A stretch of DNA of 64,000 nt from an uncultured Bacteroidales bacterium (GTDB taxonomy: Bacteria; Bacteroidota; Bacteroidia; Bacteroidales; UBA932). Positions 45,648 to 55,265 of this stretch are shown one piece after another. Location of the stretch: NCBI GenBank assembly GCA_934693135.1, contig CAKUVA010000007.1, positions 11,962 through 75,961 of the forward strand, written 5' to 3'. The position numbers and the translations under genes were made by a program. Positions within the stretch are counted from its first letter, which is position 1. Each line of letters begins with the position of its first letter. The notes below the pieces were generated by a model, which saw only the letters and a list, made by a program, of their open reading frames with translations, ran no database searches and had not been told where the DNA came from.

Positions 45648-47105
45648 CTATGACTCGCTGTAGCCGTCAGTCTTCTTGTTCCACAGTGTAAGAAGAGTAA
45701 GAAGTCCAAGGAAAGCAACGAATATCATTATCTTGAAAACGCCCTCCCATCCGAACTGCGGATTGTCAGCGATATGTCCAAATACGAAACCTGAAATGAT
45801 TGGACTGAGATATGCTACAAATCCAATGATTCCATTAGCCGAAGAAGCTCCTCGCCTGGTAACTTGATTTGATGCAACAACGCCAATAAGAGCTTGCGGT
45901 CCATAAAGGAAAAATCCAACACAAGCCAGCACAAGCATAAGTATAGCAGGATTCGTATCTGCCGGAAGAAGACAGAACAATGTCATGAAAATAATGACTC
46001 CTACCATGCAAAGCACACAAGTCCGTTGCGCACGACCATGGAACAGTTTGTCTGATACAACTCCAGCTACAAGCATACCAATGACTCCAAAAGCCTCGAA
46101 TATAGCAACTGTCCATGCGGACAAAGCTGGTGAAAGACCACGACTTTCCTGAAGGAATGATGGGCCCCAGTCAAGTACAGCAAGACGAACAACATATACG
46201 AAAAATACAGAAAGTGAAAGAATCCAAACAATAGGGCTCTTAATAACCTTGTTCCAAATAAACTGGTTGAATTCTTTCTTTTCCTCCTCACTCTTCACTG
46301 AGACATTCTTAGTACCTTCAAGTTCAGGAAGTCCAACGGATTTAGGAGTATCCCTCAAAGTTACGATTATAAAGATTACGCCAAATACAGCAATTATAGC
46401 TGGAATCCAAAATGCCCACTGCCATGCACCTATATTGAGAAGAGCATTGTCAACATATGCCTCGGCAGAAGCCGGATCCATGGATGAAGTGATATTCTGA
46501 GTATTCTCCACAACTCGTGCTCGCATCTCGGCATCAGCAGACATATCAGTACCGGCATGTCCCATGATGTATCCGCAAAGCACAGCCGCAAGGAATGCTC
46601 CGACTGAATGTGATGTATTCCAAATGGACATTTTCGTAGCCAACTCATGAGGTGGTACCCAATGCGTGATAAGTCGATTGCATGGAGGAAAACCACATCC
46701 TTGGAACACATTATTTATCACATAAAGAATAGCAAACAGGACAACAAGTGCATTCACAAATACTGTCCCATTGTTTGCTCCTGTAATATAAGCACAAATC
46801 ATTGCTCCGGCGCCAAAGAGGATATTCACGAAAGCGCTGACAGACAAACCTGTAACAAGATGCCATCGTCCATTAAGCCTATCCGCAAGGAAGCCATTGA
46901 TAAGTTTGGAAAGGCCATAAACAAAGCTCGCAATCGCTATAATGGCTCCAAATGTAGCCTTAGTTATGCCATACTCTACTGTAAGACCTGGGATGGCGAA
47001 TGAAAAGTTCTTACGAACAAGATAGAAAATCGAATAACCGATCATTGTTCCAATAATGGTACGCCACTGCCAATACTGAAACTTTTTTGTTTGTTCTGGT
47101 GTCAT
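45648..47105 (-). CDS. Organophosphate:phosphate antiporter, GlpT-like
   Basis: A 485-residue MFS protein of the OPA family, with twelve membrane helices. Family motifs are YSIFYLVRKNFSFAIPGL at the first helix, FVYGLSKLINGFLADRLNGR, and NNVFQGCGFPPCNRLITHW with the substrate-binding region. GlpT exchanges glycerol 3-phosphate for inorganic phosphate; UhpT and others use hexose phosphates. An extra charged loop of about 40 residues lies mid-protein (MSADAEMRARVVENTQNITS). Being close to a glycerol-phosphate dehydrogenase supports a glycerol-phosphate substrate, but this is inference. Confidence 0.88.
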   Translation of the reverse strand: MTPEQTKKFQYWQWRTIIGTMIGYSIFYLVRKNFSFAIPGLTVEYGITKATFGAIIAIASFVYGLSKLINGFLADRLNGRWHLVTGLSVSAFVNILFGAGAMICAYITGANNGTVFVNALVVLFAILYVINNVFQGCGFPPCNRLITHWVPPHELATKMSIWNTSHSVGAFLAAVLCGYIMGHAGTDMSADAEMRARVVENTQNITSSMDPASAEAYVDNALLNIGAWQWAFWIPAIIAVFGVIFIIVTLRDTPKSVGLPELEGTKNVSVKSEEEKKEFNQFIWNKVIKSPIVWILSLSVFFVYVVRLAVLDWGPSFLQESRGLSPALSAWTVAIFEAFGVIGMLVAGVVSDKLFHGRAQRTCVLCMVGVIIFMTLFCLLPADTNPAILMLVLACVGFFLYGPQALIGVVASNQVTRRGASSANGIIGFVAYLSPIISGFVFGHIADNPQFGWEGVFKIMIFVAFLGLLTLLTLWNKKTDGYSES

Positions 47106-47133
47106 TAAAAAAATTTGTTTGTTTTAGTTATCG

Positions 47134-47544
47134 TTAGTTACCCGACTCTTCTGTTTTCTCTGTTGCTTTTGCGATAATTTCCTCGAATCGTCCTTCCGTC
47201 AGCATGCTGCAAGTACCTTCGAAATGAGCTCCGAGCTCCACTGCAAGACGCTTCACATGAATCTCGCCTTCCACGCTGCATGTATCTTTCAGTGTCAATG
47301 TATCTCTAACATACAGATTTCCGGAGATTTTTCCCCAGAAATCCGCATTGTCACAAATTATATCACCTTTGATTTCGGCTTTTTCTCCAGCAACAACCCT
47401 ACCTCCGGATACAATCCTCCCCTCAAATTTTCCATCAAGCCTTATGTCATTAGGAGAGTTTATCTCACCCTTTATAACAGATCCTTTGGAAATCCTACTG
47501 ATTTCATTAACATTCACCACGGGAGACTGATGCTGTTTACTCAT
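47134..47544 (-). CDS. Bactofilin (polymer-forming cytoskeletal protein)
   Basis: About 136 residues from the ATG at 47544; ATG at 47553 or a TTG at 47568 are alternatives. Bactofilins polymerise into filaments through a right-handed beta-helix and organise cell-wall enzymes at specific places. The core has the regular short beta repeats GSVIKGEINSPNDIRLDGKF, EGRIVSGGRVVAGEKAEIKG and ISGNLYVRDTLTLKD. Short disordered tails flank the core, with an MSKQHQSP start. It lies 16 bases after secA and 28 bases before the GlpT-type gene. Confidence 0.92.
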   Translation of the reverse strand: MSKQHQSPVVNVNEISRISKGSVIKGEINSPNDIRLDGKFEGRIVSGGRVVAGEKAEIKGDIICDNADFWGKISGNLYVRDTLTLKDTCSVEGEIHVKRLAVELGAHFEGTCSMLTEGRFEEIIAKATEKTEESGN

Positions 47545-47560
47545 ACCTATCATAAAAATC

Positions 47561-50500
47561 CTATACAAGTCCCTTTCCGTGGCAGTTTTTGTACTTCAGT
47601 CCTGAACCGCAAGGACAAGGATCATTTCTACCAATTTTCTTTTCTACATGCACAGGCATCTTAGCCTTAGGTTGACCACCATTTGTGCTGAGTTCGCCAT
47701 GCTGAGCCTGCATACGACTCATATCCTGTTTAGGTTGCTCCGGCTCACGGGCTGGCTGTGCCTGCTGAGGATCAGGCTCACGCAAAAATATTGCTGAACG
47801 GAACAAGAATGAAAGAACATCTTTGTCCAATGCCTCAAGCATCGCTGCAAACAAGTTATAGCTTTCTATCTTGTAAACAACGAGAGGATCTTTCTGCTCA
47901 TAAGCAGCATTCTGCACAGATTGACGCAGATCATCCAAATCCCTAAGTTGCTGTTTCCAATGATCATCTATCTGGAAAAGAATGATAGTTTTACTAAGAG
48001 CCTTAGACAATTCCTTGCCATTAGAATCATATGCTTTCTTAAGATTGAATGCAAGATTCAAGACTTTTCTGCCATCTGTGATAGGGACAGCAATGTTCTG
48101 CCATCTTTCGCCCTGCTTCTCATAAACATCCTTAATGAATGGATATACCTTAGTTATCATGGCATCCATCCTTCTCTCATATACCTCACGCATGTGGGCA
48201 GTGAGAGACTTCTTTATATCATCTTTCTTGGCATCAGACCAGAAAGACTCATCAAATCCCGGATCAATGGAGAGTTGAGCCATAAGGAATGCCGAAAATT
48301 CATCATAAGACATTCCGTCAGCCTTATTGACAATAACTTCAGCAGCATCGATCATCATATTCATGACATCAATCTCAATTCTCTCGCCAGATATTGCATT
48401 ACGTCTTCTTGAATAAATCGCCTCACGCTGATAGTTCATCACATCATCATACTCAAGCAATCTCTTACGGATACCAAAGTTATTTTCCTCGACCTTGCGC
48501 TGAGCCTTTTCGATGCTATTTGAAAGCATCTTGCTCTCAAGCGCATCTTCTTCCGTCATTCCAAGACGATCCACAGTAGCAGCAATCTTGTCTGAGCCGA
48601 ACAAACGCATGAGTTTATCCTCAAATGACACATAGAAAGTAGATGATCCAGGATCACCCTGACGTCCAGCTCTACCACGTAACTGACGATCCACTCGACG
48701 GCTGTCATGTCTTTCTGTACCTATGATGGCAAGACCTCCGGCAGCCTTTACTTCTGGAGAAAGTTTAATATCCGTTCCACGTCCGGCCATGTTAGTAGCC
48801 ACAGTGACAGTACTTGACTGACCAGCTTGAGCAACAATCTCTGCCTCACGAGCAAACTGTTTGGCATTTAGCACATTATGCGGAATACCGCGCATCTTCA
48901 ACATTCTACTGAGAAGTTCTGATGTCTCGACATCAGTTGTACCGACAAGCACAGGTCTTCCAGCAGCACGAAGATCAGCTATCTTATTGATTACAGCCGC
49001 ATATTTCGCTTTCTTAGTCTTATATATTTTGTCCTGCTCATCAATTCTTATAACAGGCTTGTTCGTAGGAATGACTACAACATCAAGTTTGTAGATAGAC
49101 CAGAACTCACCAGCCTCTGTCTCTGCCGTACCGGTCATACCGGCAAGCTTGTGATACATACGGAAATAGTTCTGGAGTGTAATCGTAGCAAATGTCTGGG
49201 TAGCAGCCTCGACTGCCACATTCTCTTTCGCCTCTACAGCCTGATGTAGTCCATCGCTCCAACGTCTTCCCTCCATGATACGTCCAGTCTGCTCATCCAC
49301 AATCTTCACCTTTCCATCGTCGGAGATGATGTAATCGACATTCTTTTCGAACATCGCATAAGCCTTGAGCAACTGGATTACGGTATGTACACGCTCACTC
49401 TTAATGGCGTAATCCTCCATGAGGTGATCTTTCTTCTCTTGCTTTTCAGCTACAGGAATATCACTCTTCTCGATATCAGCGACCATAGAGCCAACATCAG
49501 GAAGAATAAAGAATTCAGGATCTGAAACTTCAGCCGCAAGCATATCATGACCTTTATCTGTCATGTCCACCGAATTCTGCTGTTCATTTATAACGAAGTA
49601 TAGCGGATCAGTGACCTCCGGCATCTGACGCTCATTGTCCTGAATATAGAAATTTTCTGCTTTCTGCATCAGCTGTTTCATACCAGGCTCACTGAGGAAC
49701 TTAATGAGAGGCTGATACTTAGGAAGACCCTTTTGGCAGCGGAAAAGAAGTTTCGCGCCTTCATCTTCCTTGCCCTCAGCAATAGCTTTCTTCGCCTCAT
49801 TCAAAGTCTTGGTTATGAGTGCTCGCTGATTGCTATAAAGTTTCTCAACGTAAGGCCTAAACAACTTAAACTGCTCGTCATCTTGAGTCTTCGCTACAGG
49901 ACCGGAAATGATGAGAGGTGTTCTTGCATCATCAATGAGCACAGAATCGACCTCATCGACAATCGCAAAATGATGTTTGCGCTGCACGAGATCATTCATC
50001 CTCATGGCCATATTGTCACGAAGATAATCGAAACCGAATTCATTATTTGTTCCGAACGTAATATCGCACTCATAAGCCTTTCTTCTGGCATCACTATTAG
50101 GCTCGTGCTTGTCTATGCAGTCAACAGAGAGTCCATGGAACATATACAATGGACCCATCCATTCAGAATCTCGCTTAGAAAGGTAATCATTCACGGTAAC
50201 CATGTGAACACCTTTTCCTGCAAGGGCATTGAGGAACACCGGCAATGTTGCCACAAGGGTTTTACCCTCACCAGTAGCCATCTCAGCGATTTTTCCTTGA
50301 TGAAGGACAATACCACCAATCAGCTGCACATTGTAATGAACCATATCCCAAGTCACCTCGTTACCTCCAGCCATCCAGTGGTTCTTCCACAAAGCTTTTT
50401 CACCCTCGATAGTCACGAAATCATGTGATATGCTGAGCTGCCGATCAAAATCAGAAGCAGTAACTTCCACAACAGGATTCTGTGCAAATCGTCTCGCCGT

Positions 50501-50851
50501 AGATTTCATGATGGCGAATGCCTCTGGAAGAATTTCATTCAAAACTTTTTCTATCTCAGCATCCTCATCCTTAACAAGCTTATCTGACTCAGTAGCAAGA
50601 CTTTCTTTCTTATCTACAGGTATATCTTTTTCCAGATCCTCCTTAATCTCCGCCACTCTTTTCTCAAACGGCGCCTCACACTCTCTAATCTTCTTCTTAA
50701 GTTCCTCGGTCCTGGCCCTGAGTTCGTCATTCGAAAGTTTGTCTATCGAATCATATGCGGCAAGTACCTTGTCCAGAATTGGTTTTACTTGCTTCATATC
50801 ACGCTCGGACTTAGTTCCGAACACCTTTTTAATTATGTCTACTAACGCCAT
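47561..50851 (-). CDS. secA: Preprotein translocase ATPase SecA
   Basis: A 1096-residue motor that drives proteins through SecYEG. The first nucleotide-binding fold has [17 protein letters not shown] and the DEAD-type [16 protein letters not shown]. The preprotein cross-linking region interrupts it, and the second fold has [12 protein letters not shown] and [14 protein letters not shown]. The C-terminal zinc finger [14 protein letters not shown] is intact and binds SecB and ribosomes. The N-terminal 130 residues contain an acidic charged insert typical of Bacteroidetes SecA. A good promoter stands just before the gene. Confidence 0.98.
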   Translation of the reverse strand: MALVDIIKKVFGTKSERDMKQVKPILDKVLAAYDSIDKLSNDELRARTEELKKKIRECEAPFEKRVAEIKEDLEKDIPVDKKESLATESDKLVKDEDAEIEKVLNEILPEAFAIMKSTARRFAQNPVVEVTASDFDRQLSISHDFVTIEGEKALWKNHWMAGGNEVTWDMVHYNVQLIGGIVLHQGKIAEMATGEGKTLVATLPVFLNALAGKGVHMVTVNDYLSKRDSEWMGPLYMFHGLSVDCIDKHEPNSDARRKAYECDITFGTNNEFGFDYLRDNMAMRMNDLVQRKHHFAIVDEVDSVLIDDARTPLIISGPVAKTQDDEQFKLFRPYVEKLYSNQRALITKTLNEAKKAIAEGKEDEGAKLLFRCQKGLPKYQPLIKFLSEPGMKQLMQKAENFYIQDNERQMPEVTDPLYFVINEQQNSVDMTDKGHDMLAAEVSDPEFFILPDVGSMVADIEKSDIPVAEKQEKKDHLMEDYAIKSERVHTVIQLLKAYAMFEKNVDYIISDDGKVKIVDEQTGRIMEGRRWSDGLHQAVEAKENVAVEAATQTFATITLQNYFRMYHKLAGMTGTAETEAGEFWSIYKLDVVVIPTNKPVIRIDEQDKIYKTKKAKYAAVINKIADLRAAGRPVLVGTTDVETSELLSRMLKMRGIPHNVLNAKQFAREAEIVAQAGQSSTVTVATNMAGRGTDIKLSPEVKAAGGLAIIGTERHDSRRVDRQLRGRAGRQGDPGSSTFYVSFEDKLMRLFGSDKIAATVDRLGMTEEDALESKMLSNSIEKAQRKVEENNFGIRKRLLEYDDVMNYQREAIYSRRRNAISGERIEIDVMNMMIDAAEVIVNKADGMSYDEFSAFLMAQLSIDPGFDESFWSDAKKDDIKKSLTAHMREVYERRMDAMITKVYPFIKDVYEKQGERWQNIAVPITDGRKVLNLAFNLKKAYDSNGKELSKALSKTIILFQIDDHWKQQLRDLDDLRQSVQNAAYEQKDPLVVYKIESYNLFAAMLEALDKDVLSFLFRSAIFLREPDPQQAQPAREPEQPKQDMSRMQAQHGELSTNGGQPKAKMPVHVEKKIGRNDPCPCGSGLKYKNCHGKGLV

Positions 50852-50878
50852 CTTTTATCGTTTTTTACACAAATCATG

Positions 50879-50910
50879 CAAATATAAGTAATTTTCACAA
50901 GATTGACAAT
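50879..50910 (-). promoter_or_regulatory. secA promoter
   Basis: On the minus strand ATTG (50910-50907), 20 bases, TATATTTG (50886-50879), 28 bases before the secA ATG. Confidence 0.65.
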
Positions 50911-50935
50911 TGAATTGAGCCATGCGAAAGAATCA

Positions 50936-52165
50936 CTATTTTCCTATAAGGCTGCCGTATGTTTCAATCATAGTCGTCACAATACGTTCCTTATCATGCC
51001 TTACAGAAGCTGCATTGGCAGCAGCAAGCCCCATGGACAATGCCATTTCACGATCTGAGATTAAACGCAATATCTTATCCGCAAAATCCTCAGGACTACC
51101 AACCTCGGCAAGCAAGCCTGTGACACCATCATCAACAAGGCTCGGTATACCTCCGACATTAGACGCAACCACAGGTACACCAAGCATCTGAGCCTCACAT
51201 ACACTATTAGGGCTATTGTCAGCATAAGAAGGATGCACATACACTGCACAATCCGACATTGACCGAATAAGATCATCGGCATCCCCCACACCTTTAGGCG
51301 CTACTCCGACATCATCGCAATCTATTCCAGTAAAATTCTCGAAAAATTCCACATTAACATTGCCATAGACAATCCAACGGAAGCATGCGCCCAACTTCTC
51401 ATAAAGAATTTCAGCGGTTCTCAAGATTACATCCATACCCTTATATGGAGGTTCTGAAATAGTCGTAACGAGTATTGGAGCACCACAAGGTTTCCAACAC
51501 CTGGCATTTTCATAGAAAGGCGCCCTCAACACTTCGTCAACATGGAAATAGCGTGCACTCGGATTAGCAGCCGTAACCATCTTCTTATCCCACTCCGTGC
51601 GACCAAAGAAATACCCTATAGACGAAAGAATCTTCTTTTCAATGGCAGCCCTGCGTCTAAAATCTGTAACATAATACTTTTTAGCAAAATAACCTTCCAA
51701 TGTACCATCTGACATCATGTAGTCGCACATTCTCATATCAGGAGGAAGAAATGTCTTCTGATGTTCACCGAGAATTCCTTGAACATGAAGCACTACAGGC
51801 ACAGGAGTATACATTGATACAAGCCCATAGAGATGCTCAGAGCCGAACACTTCAATTATATCCGGATGAAATTCTTTAATCACATTCACATAACATGAAA
51901 GTAGCCATGATCGCTCCATAGCATTGCCGAACAGAAATTTTTTAACTCTGTCCGCACGACCTCTATTATATGGATTAGGTATAGGATAATATACCACACC
52001 ATCACGAGTTGTCTTGCCTTCCTGGCCATTCATAACGAAAGCTACGGCAAGCTCCACCTTGGAGCTGATCTCATTTTCCAGTGACGATATCCATCCGCCA
52101 CCATTATAACCCCGGCTTTCCTCAAGATAATTAGACGGAGTATTTGTAAACCACAGTACTTTCAT
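50936..52165 (-). CDS. Glycosyltransferase family 4 protein
   Basis: A 409-residue retaining glycosyltransferase of the GT-B fold. The N-terminal half has the acceptor-side Gly-rich loop (RGYNGGGWISSLENE). The C-terminal half has the GT4 signature NSVCEAQMLGVPVVASNVGG, with GIPSLVDDGVTGLLAEVGSP after it, which binds the nucleotide sugar. No signal peptide or membrane helix, so it works at the cytosolic face. It overlaps the acyltransferase gene by one base; that gene overlaps licD. The three probably build part of a surface polysaccharide. Sugar and acceptor are unknown. Confidence 0.92.
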   Translation of the reverse strand: MKVLWFTNTPSNYLEESRGYNGGGWISSLENEISSKVELAVAFVMNGQEGKTTRDGVVYYPIPNPYNRGRADRVKKFLFGNAMERSWLLSCYVNVIKEFHPDIIEVFGSEHLYGLVSMYTPVPVVLHVQGILGEHQKTFLPPDMRMCDYMMSDGTLEGYFAKKYYVTDFRRRAAIEKKILSSIGYFFGRTEWDKKMVTAANPSARYFHVDEVLRAPFYENARCWKPCGAPILVTTISEPPYKGMDVILRTAEILYEKLGACFRWIVYGNVNVEFFENFTGIDCDDVGVAPKGVGDADDLIRSMSDCAVYVHPSYADNSPNSVCEAQMLGVPVVASNVGGIPSLVDDGVTGLLAEVGSPEDFADKILRLISDREMALSMGLAAANAASVRHDKERIVTTMIETYGSLIGK

Positions 52166-52794
52166 TATTTAGATATCTGATTAATCTTCCTGATAAAACG
52201 TGCTGGGACCCCTGCCCACATCTCATCAGATGGTATATCACATGTAACAATGCTTCCAGCCCCAATAATGCTTCTATTCCCTATAGAAACGCCCTTGAGA
52301 ATAATGCTTTCTGCGCCAATCAAAACATCATTTCCGATCACAACAGGCTTAGACTCTATTTTCTTCCTATCCATTTCATAATTCCGTCTATCCATATAAT
52401 CCAAGCTATGCGCGTCATGATCCATTATAACACAATCAGCCCCAACATTTACATTATCGCCTATAATTATAGAAGTCCTTGCCCATAGACATGGACTACT
52501 CATGCCAACATTGTCTCCAATTAAAATTTTCGCGCTTTCTTCAGCACAGATGCAAGCTCTACGTCCACGGCTTATCTTGTTAATAAAAGCACCACTCGTA
52601 AGATGAAAGCGACGTCCTATTCGAATTTCCGCTCCAGGTCTTCTGAACACCCCGACATACCCCTCAATACGGCTATATTCACCGAAAGTAATCCCTTCAG
52701 CCATGAAACGCAACCTATTGGACAAGCGCGAAACCTTTATCACAAGCTTCATCGGTGCCCGTGCAATCTTGGAAGTAATGTCAGCAATCCTCAT
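52165..52794 (-). CDS. Hexapeptide-repeat acyltransferase (CysE/LacA/NodL superfamily)
   Basis: A 209-residue left-handed beta-helix protein. Hexapeptide turns recur from about residue 40 (GAEIRIGRRFHLTSGAFINK, AKILIGDNVGMS, SIIIGDNVNVGADCVIMDHD) with the catalytic-type histidine in MDHDAHSLDY. The closing region VVIGNDVLIGAESIILKGVS and AGVPARFIRKI is typical of sugar O-acetyltransferases. It sits between the GT4 gene and licD, overlapping both, so it probably acetylates a glycan unit or precursor. The exact acceptor is unknown. Confidence 0.9.
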   Translation of the reverse strand: MRIADITSKIARAPMKLVIKVSRLSNRLRFMAEGITFGEYSRIEGYVGVFRRPGAEIRIGRRFHLTSGAFINKISRGRRACICAEESAKILIGDNVGMSSPCLWARTSIIIGDNVNVGADCVIMDHDAHSLDYMDRRNYEMDRKKIESKPVVIGNDVLIGAESIILKGVSIGNRSIIGAGSIVTCDIPSDEMWAGVPARFIRKINQISK

Positions 52795-53702
52795 CTCCCA
52801 GAATATTTCTTATGTTTCCCACTCCTGATTTCCGCCTTTGCCTCATGAAGAGAAAGACGTCTGGAAAAATCGGCGAAATACTGCGCATGTCCCGGAACTC
52901 TTTCAAACTTCGGTGGCAACTGCATATAATCACCATATATCTGCCTCAATATCTTGTCATTACCAGATGGAATCCTTACCGTAAGACCTTCGAACAATGC
53001 CGTTTCATAACCTGCGAACAATTCAGCAGGATGACAGACCTTCTCCGCCTTAGAATATGCGCAGAAGGATATTAGCCAGTCACCTGTCCGTGAAGCCATC
53101 GCTCTGTCCATCTTACAGAACTCCTCCTTATATTTATTCTTGCGCGTCCTGTATAAAACATTGTCAGTAATGAATTTGACGCTATCTGAGAATCTTCCCT
53201 CAAAAATCGCATTGAGACAATACCTAAAAGAATGCCTTCTGAAGCCACGGCGATATTTACGGAAATAGTCCTGGTATCTATTCTTAAGAGCATCATTGGC
53301 AGCCATGTCACCATCAGTATAGTCAAGTGGAAAGACGTCGATGAACACACCTACGATAACAGGATACTGCTTCTTCTCCCAAATAGTCGTATGCATATCA
53401 CAGAATTTCGTGAAAGGAAAAGGCATATCCTCCTTGCTAACTCTTGGGCCGCACAGGTCATACTCTCCTTCAAGTTTTCCTCCGCTTATCTCGCCTATAT
53501 GTCCCTTCATAAGGAGAAAACGTTCATAATCCTCCCTCGGCATATATACATCTATATCATCATCCCATGGAATAAGCCCATTATGGCGGACTGTTCCTAT
53601 GGCACTTCCGAATGCCATATACCAACGCAGCCCTGCGATATCGCAGAACTTTATAAAATCTTTCATGGTGCGCAGGAGAACCTGCCGTTGTCGATTTTCC
53701 AT
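52791..53702 (-). CDS. LicD-family phosphotransferase
   Basis: About 303 residues from the ATG at 53702; a TTG ten codons upstream is the only longer start. LicD proteins transfer phosphocholine or related phospho-alcohols to surface glycans. The signature is MAFGSAIGTVRHNGLIPWDD with DIDVYMPREDYERF, which carries the paired metal-binding aspartates of the nucleotidyltransferase fold. It is the first gene of a three-gene overlapping unit with the acyltransferase and GT4. No choline kinase or cytidylyltransferase is nearby, so the donor cannot be told. Confidence 0.9.
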   Translation of the reverse strand: MENRQRQVLLRTMKDFIKFCDIAGLRWYMAFGSAIGTVRHNGLIPWDDDIDVYMPREDYERFLLMKGHIGEISGGKLEGEYDLCGPRVSKEDMPFPFTKFCDMHTTIWEKKQYPVIVGVFIDVFPLDYTDGDMAANDALKNRYQDYFRKYRRGFRRHSFRYCLNAIFEGRFSDSVKFITDNVLYRTRKNKYKEEFCKMDRAMASRTGDWLISFCAYSKAEKVCHPAELFAGYETALFEGLTVRIPSGNDKILRQIYGDYMQLPPKFERVPGHAQYFADFSRRLSLHEAKAEIRSGKHKKYSGR

Positions 53703-53742
53703 ATAATCCGTCCGGATTGTTATTTCAAGCAATTACGAATCT

Positions 53743-53772
53743 GTTTGGATTTTATTTGACATAAGTCCAAAC
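53743..53772 (-). repeat. Intergenic repeat copy B
   Basis: Bases 53758-53772 read on the minus strand give the same GTTTGGACTTATGTC as copy A at 32471-32485. GTTTGGA at 53743-53749 pairs with TCCAAAC at 53766-53772, forming a hairpin with a 16-base loop. It lies between the divergent licD unit and the aminotransferase. Confidence 0.5.
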
Positions 53773-53896
53773 GACTTCTGATATTTTTCAAAATTAGTTA
53801 TTTTTCCGGTTTAATACAAATTCTACACATTTCTATTGGATTTTATTTCAAAAACGTTTAAATTAGCAAGCGTTTATTAACAACTATAACCACACT

Positions 53897-55198
53897 ATGC
53901 CACATATTTCTATACGAGGCACTGAACTGCCAGCCTCACCTATCAGGAAATTGGCTCCTTATGCAGACGATGCCAAGAAAAGAGGGGTTAAAGTCTATCA
54001 CCTCAACATCGGACAGCCAGACTTGCCAACACCTGAAAAGGCGCTTGATGCGATAAAGAACATCAATAGAAAGACATTGGAATACAGTCCAAGCCAAGGG
54101 GTACAACCATTGCGCGAAGAATTCGTGAAATACTACAGAAAATTCGGCATTGACCTAAACCCAGATGAGATTATCGTCACAGCAGGAGGATCGGAGGCTC
54201 TTCTCGCGACATTTCTCACATGTTTTGACCCAGGAGATGAGGTGATAATAACAGAGCCAGGGTACGCGAACTATTTAGGATTTGCAAAAGCTGCAGGCTT
54301 GACGGTCAAAGCAGTAACATCCAGAATCGAGGATAATTTCGCACTCCCTTCAGCAGATGACTTCAGAAAGGCTATCACTTCCAAGACCAAAGCTATCCTG
54401 ATATGTAATCCGAACAATCCTACCGGATACCTATATACTCCTGAAGAACTTTTTCAACTAAAGGAACTCGTGCAGGAACATGATCTGTTTCTGATAGCTG
54501 ATGAAGTGTATCGAGAATTCGTCTATACACCACAACCTTATATATCTGCCTTGAGTCTCTTCGGACTTGAGAACAATGTTATAGTAGTAGATTCCGTGTC
54601 GAAAAGGTACTCTGAATGTGGAATACGCATAGGAATGGTCGTCACACGAAACGCAGAGGCCCGAGCAGCACTCATGAGATTTTGTCAGTCCCGGCTTAGT
54701 CCGCCATTGCTCGGACAAATCGCCGCAGCAGCCTCAGTGGAAGGTACTGAAACATATTCGCAGAGGTGTTACAATGAATACAAAGTGCGGAGAGACTTCT
54801 TTATTAGAAAACTAAATGAAATCCCAGGAGTATACTCCCCTATGCCAGAAGGAGCTTTTTACACTGTAGCAAGACTGCCAGTCGATGACGCTGAAGATTT
54901 CTGTCGCTGGTGCCTCACAGACTTTTGCTATAAGGAAGAAACGGAGGAAGACATTGACCCGGACGAGCTTACTTTCAGTGGATACCTTCCAGGACCTGAA
55001 GCCAATGAGCCCAAATACATCGGTGAGACTATAATGATGGCTCCTGCTTCCGGATTCTATGCCACGCCAGGGCTTGGCCGTAATGAAGTGAGAATGGCGT
55101 ATGTTCTGAACAAAAATGACTTAGAACGTGCACTTATCGTACTCCGAGCCGCTCTCGAAGCCTATAACAGGACAAGGCAAAGCAAAACCGAAAAATAA
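53897..55198 (+). CDS. Pyridoxal-phosphate aminotransferase, class I/II
   Basis: A 433-residue fold-type I aminotransferase. The cofactor lysine is in VVDSVSKRYSECGIRIGMVV. IVTAGGSEALLATFLTCFDP holds the phosphate-binding turn, ICNPNNPTGYLY the Asn-Pro pair, and LIADEVYREFVYTP the cofactor Asp and Tyr. The arginine near the C-terminus in GLGRNEVRMAYVL binds the substrate carboxylate. An acidic insert of about 30 residues (YKEETEEDIDPDEL) before the last domain is distinctive of the Bacteroidetes form. The start MPHISIRGTELPASPIRKLA is characteristic. The substrate is uncertain; aspartate or a branched or aromatic amino acid is likely. Confidence 0.92.
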   Translation: MPHISIRGTELPASPIRKLAPYADDAKKRGVKVYHLNIGQPDLPTPEKALDAIKNINRKTLEYSPSQGVQPLREEFVKYYRKFGIDLNPDEIIVTAGGSEALLATFLTCFDPGDEVIITEPGYANYLGFAKAAGLTVKAVTSRIEDNFALPSADDFRKAITSKTKAILICNPNNPTGYLYTPEELFQLKELVQEHDLFLIADEVYREFVYTPQPYISALSLFGLENNVIVVDSVSKRYSECGIRIGMVVTRNAEARAALMRFCQSRLSPPLLGQIAAAASVEGTETYSQRCYNEYKVRRDFFIRKLNEIPGVYSPMPEGAFYTVARLPVDDAEDFCRWCLTDFCYKEETEEDIDPDELTFSGYLPGPEANEPKYIGETIMMAPASGFYATPGLGRNEVRMAYVLNKNDLERALIVLRAALEAYNRTRQSKTEK

Positions 55199-55234
55199 CA
55201 TGTCGCCATACAGCGCATCATGGAAGATTCTGAC

Positions 55235-55242
55235 TATCTTTG
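55235..55242 (+). promoter_or_regulatory. -7 box of the flippase gene
   Basis: TATCTTTG, a full TAnnTTTG match, 23 bases before the flippase ATG. No -33 TTTG nearby. Confidence 0.45.
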
Positions 55243-55265
55243 CAATCTGAATCAATAAGAACCAG

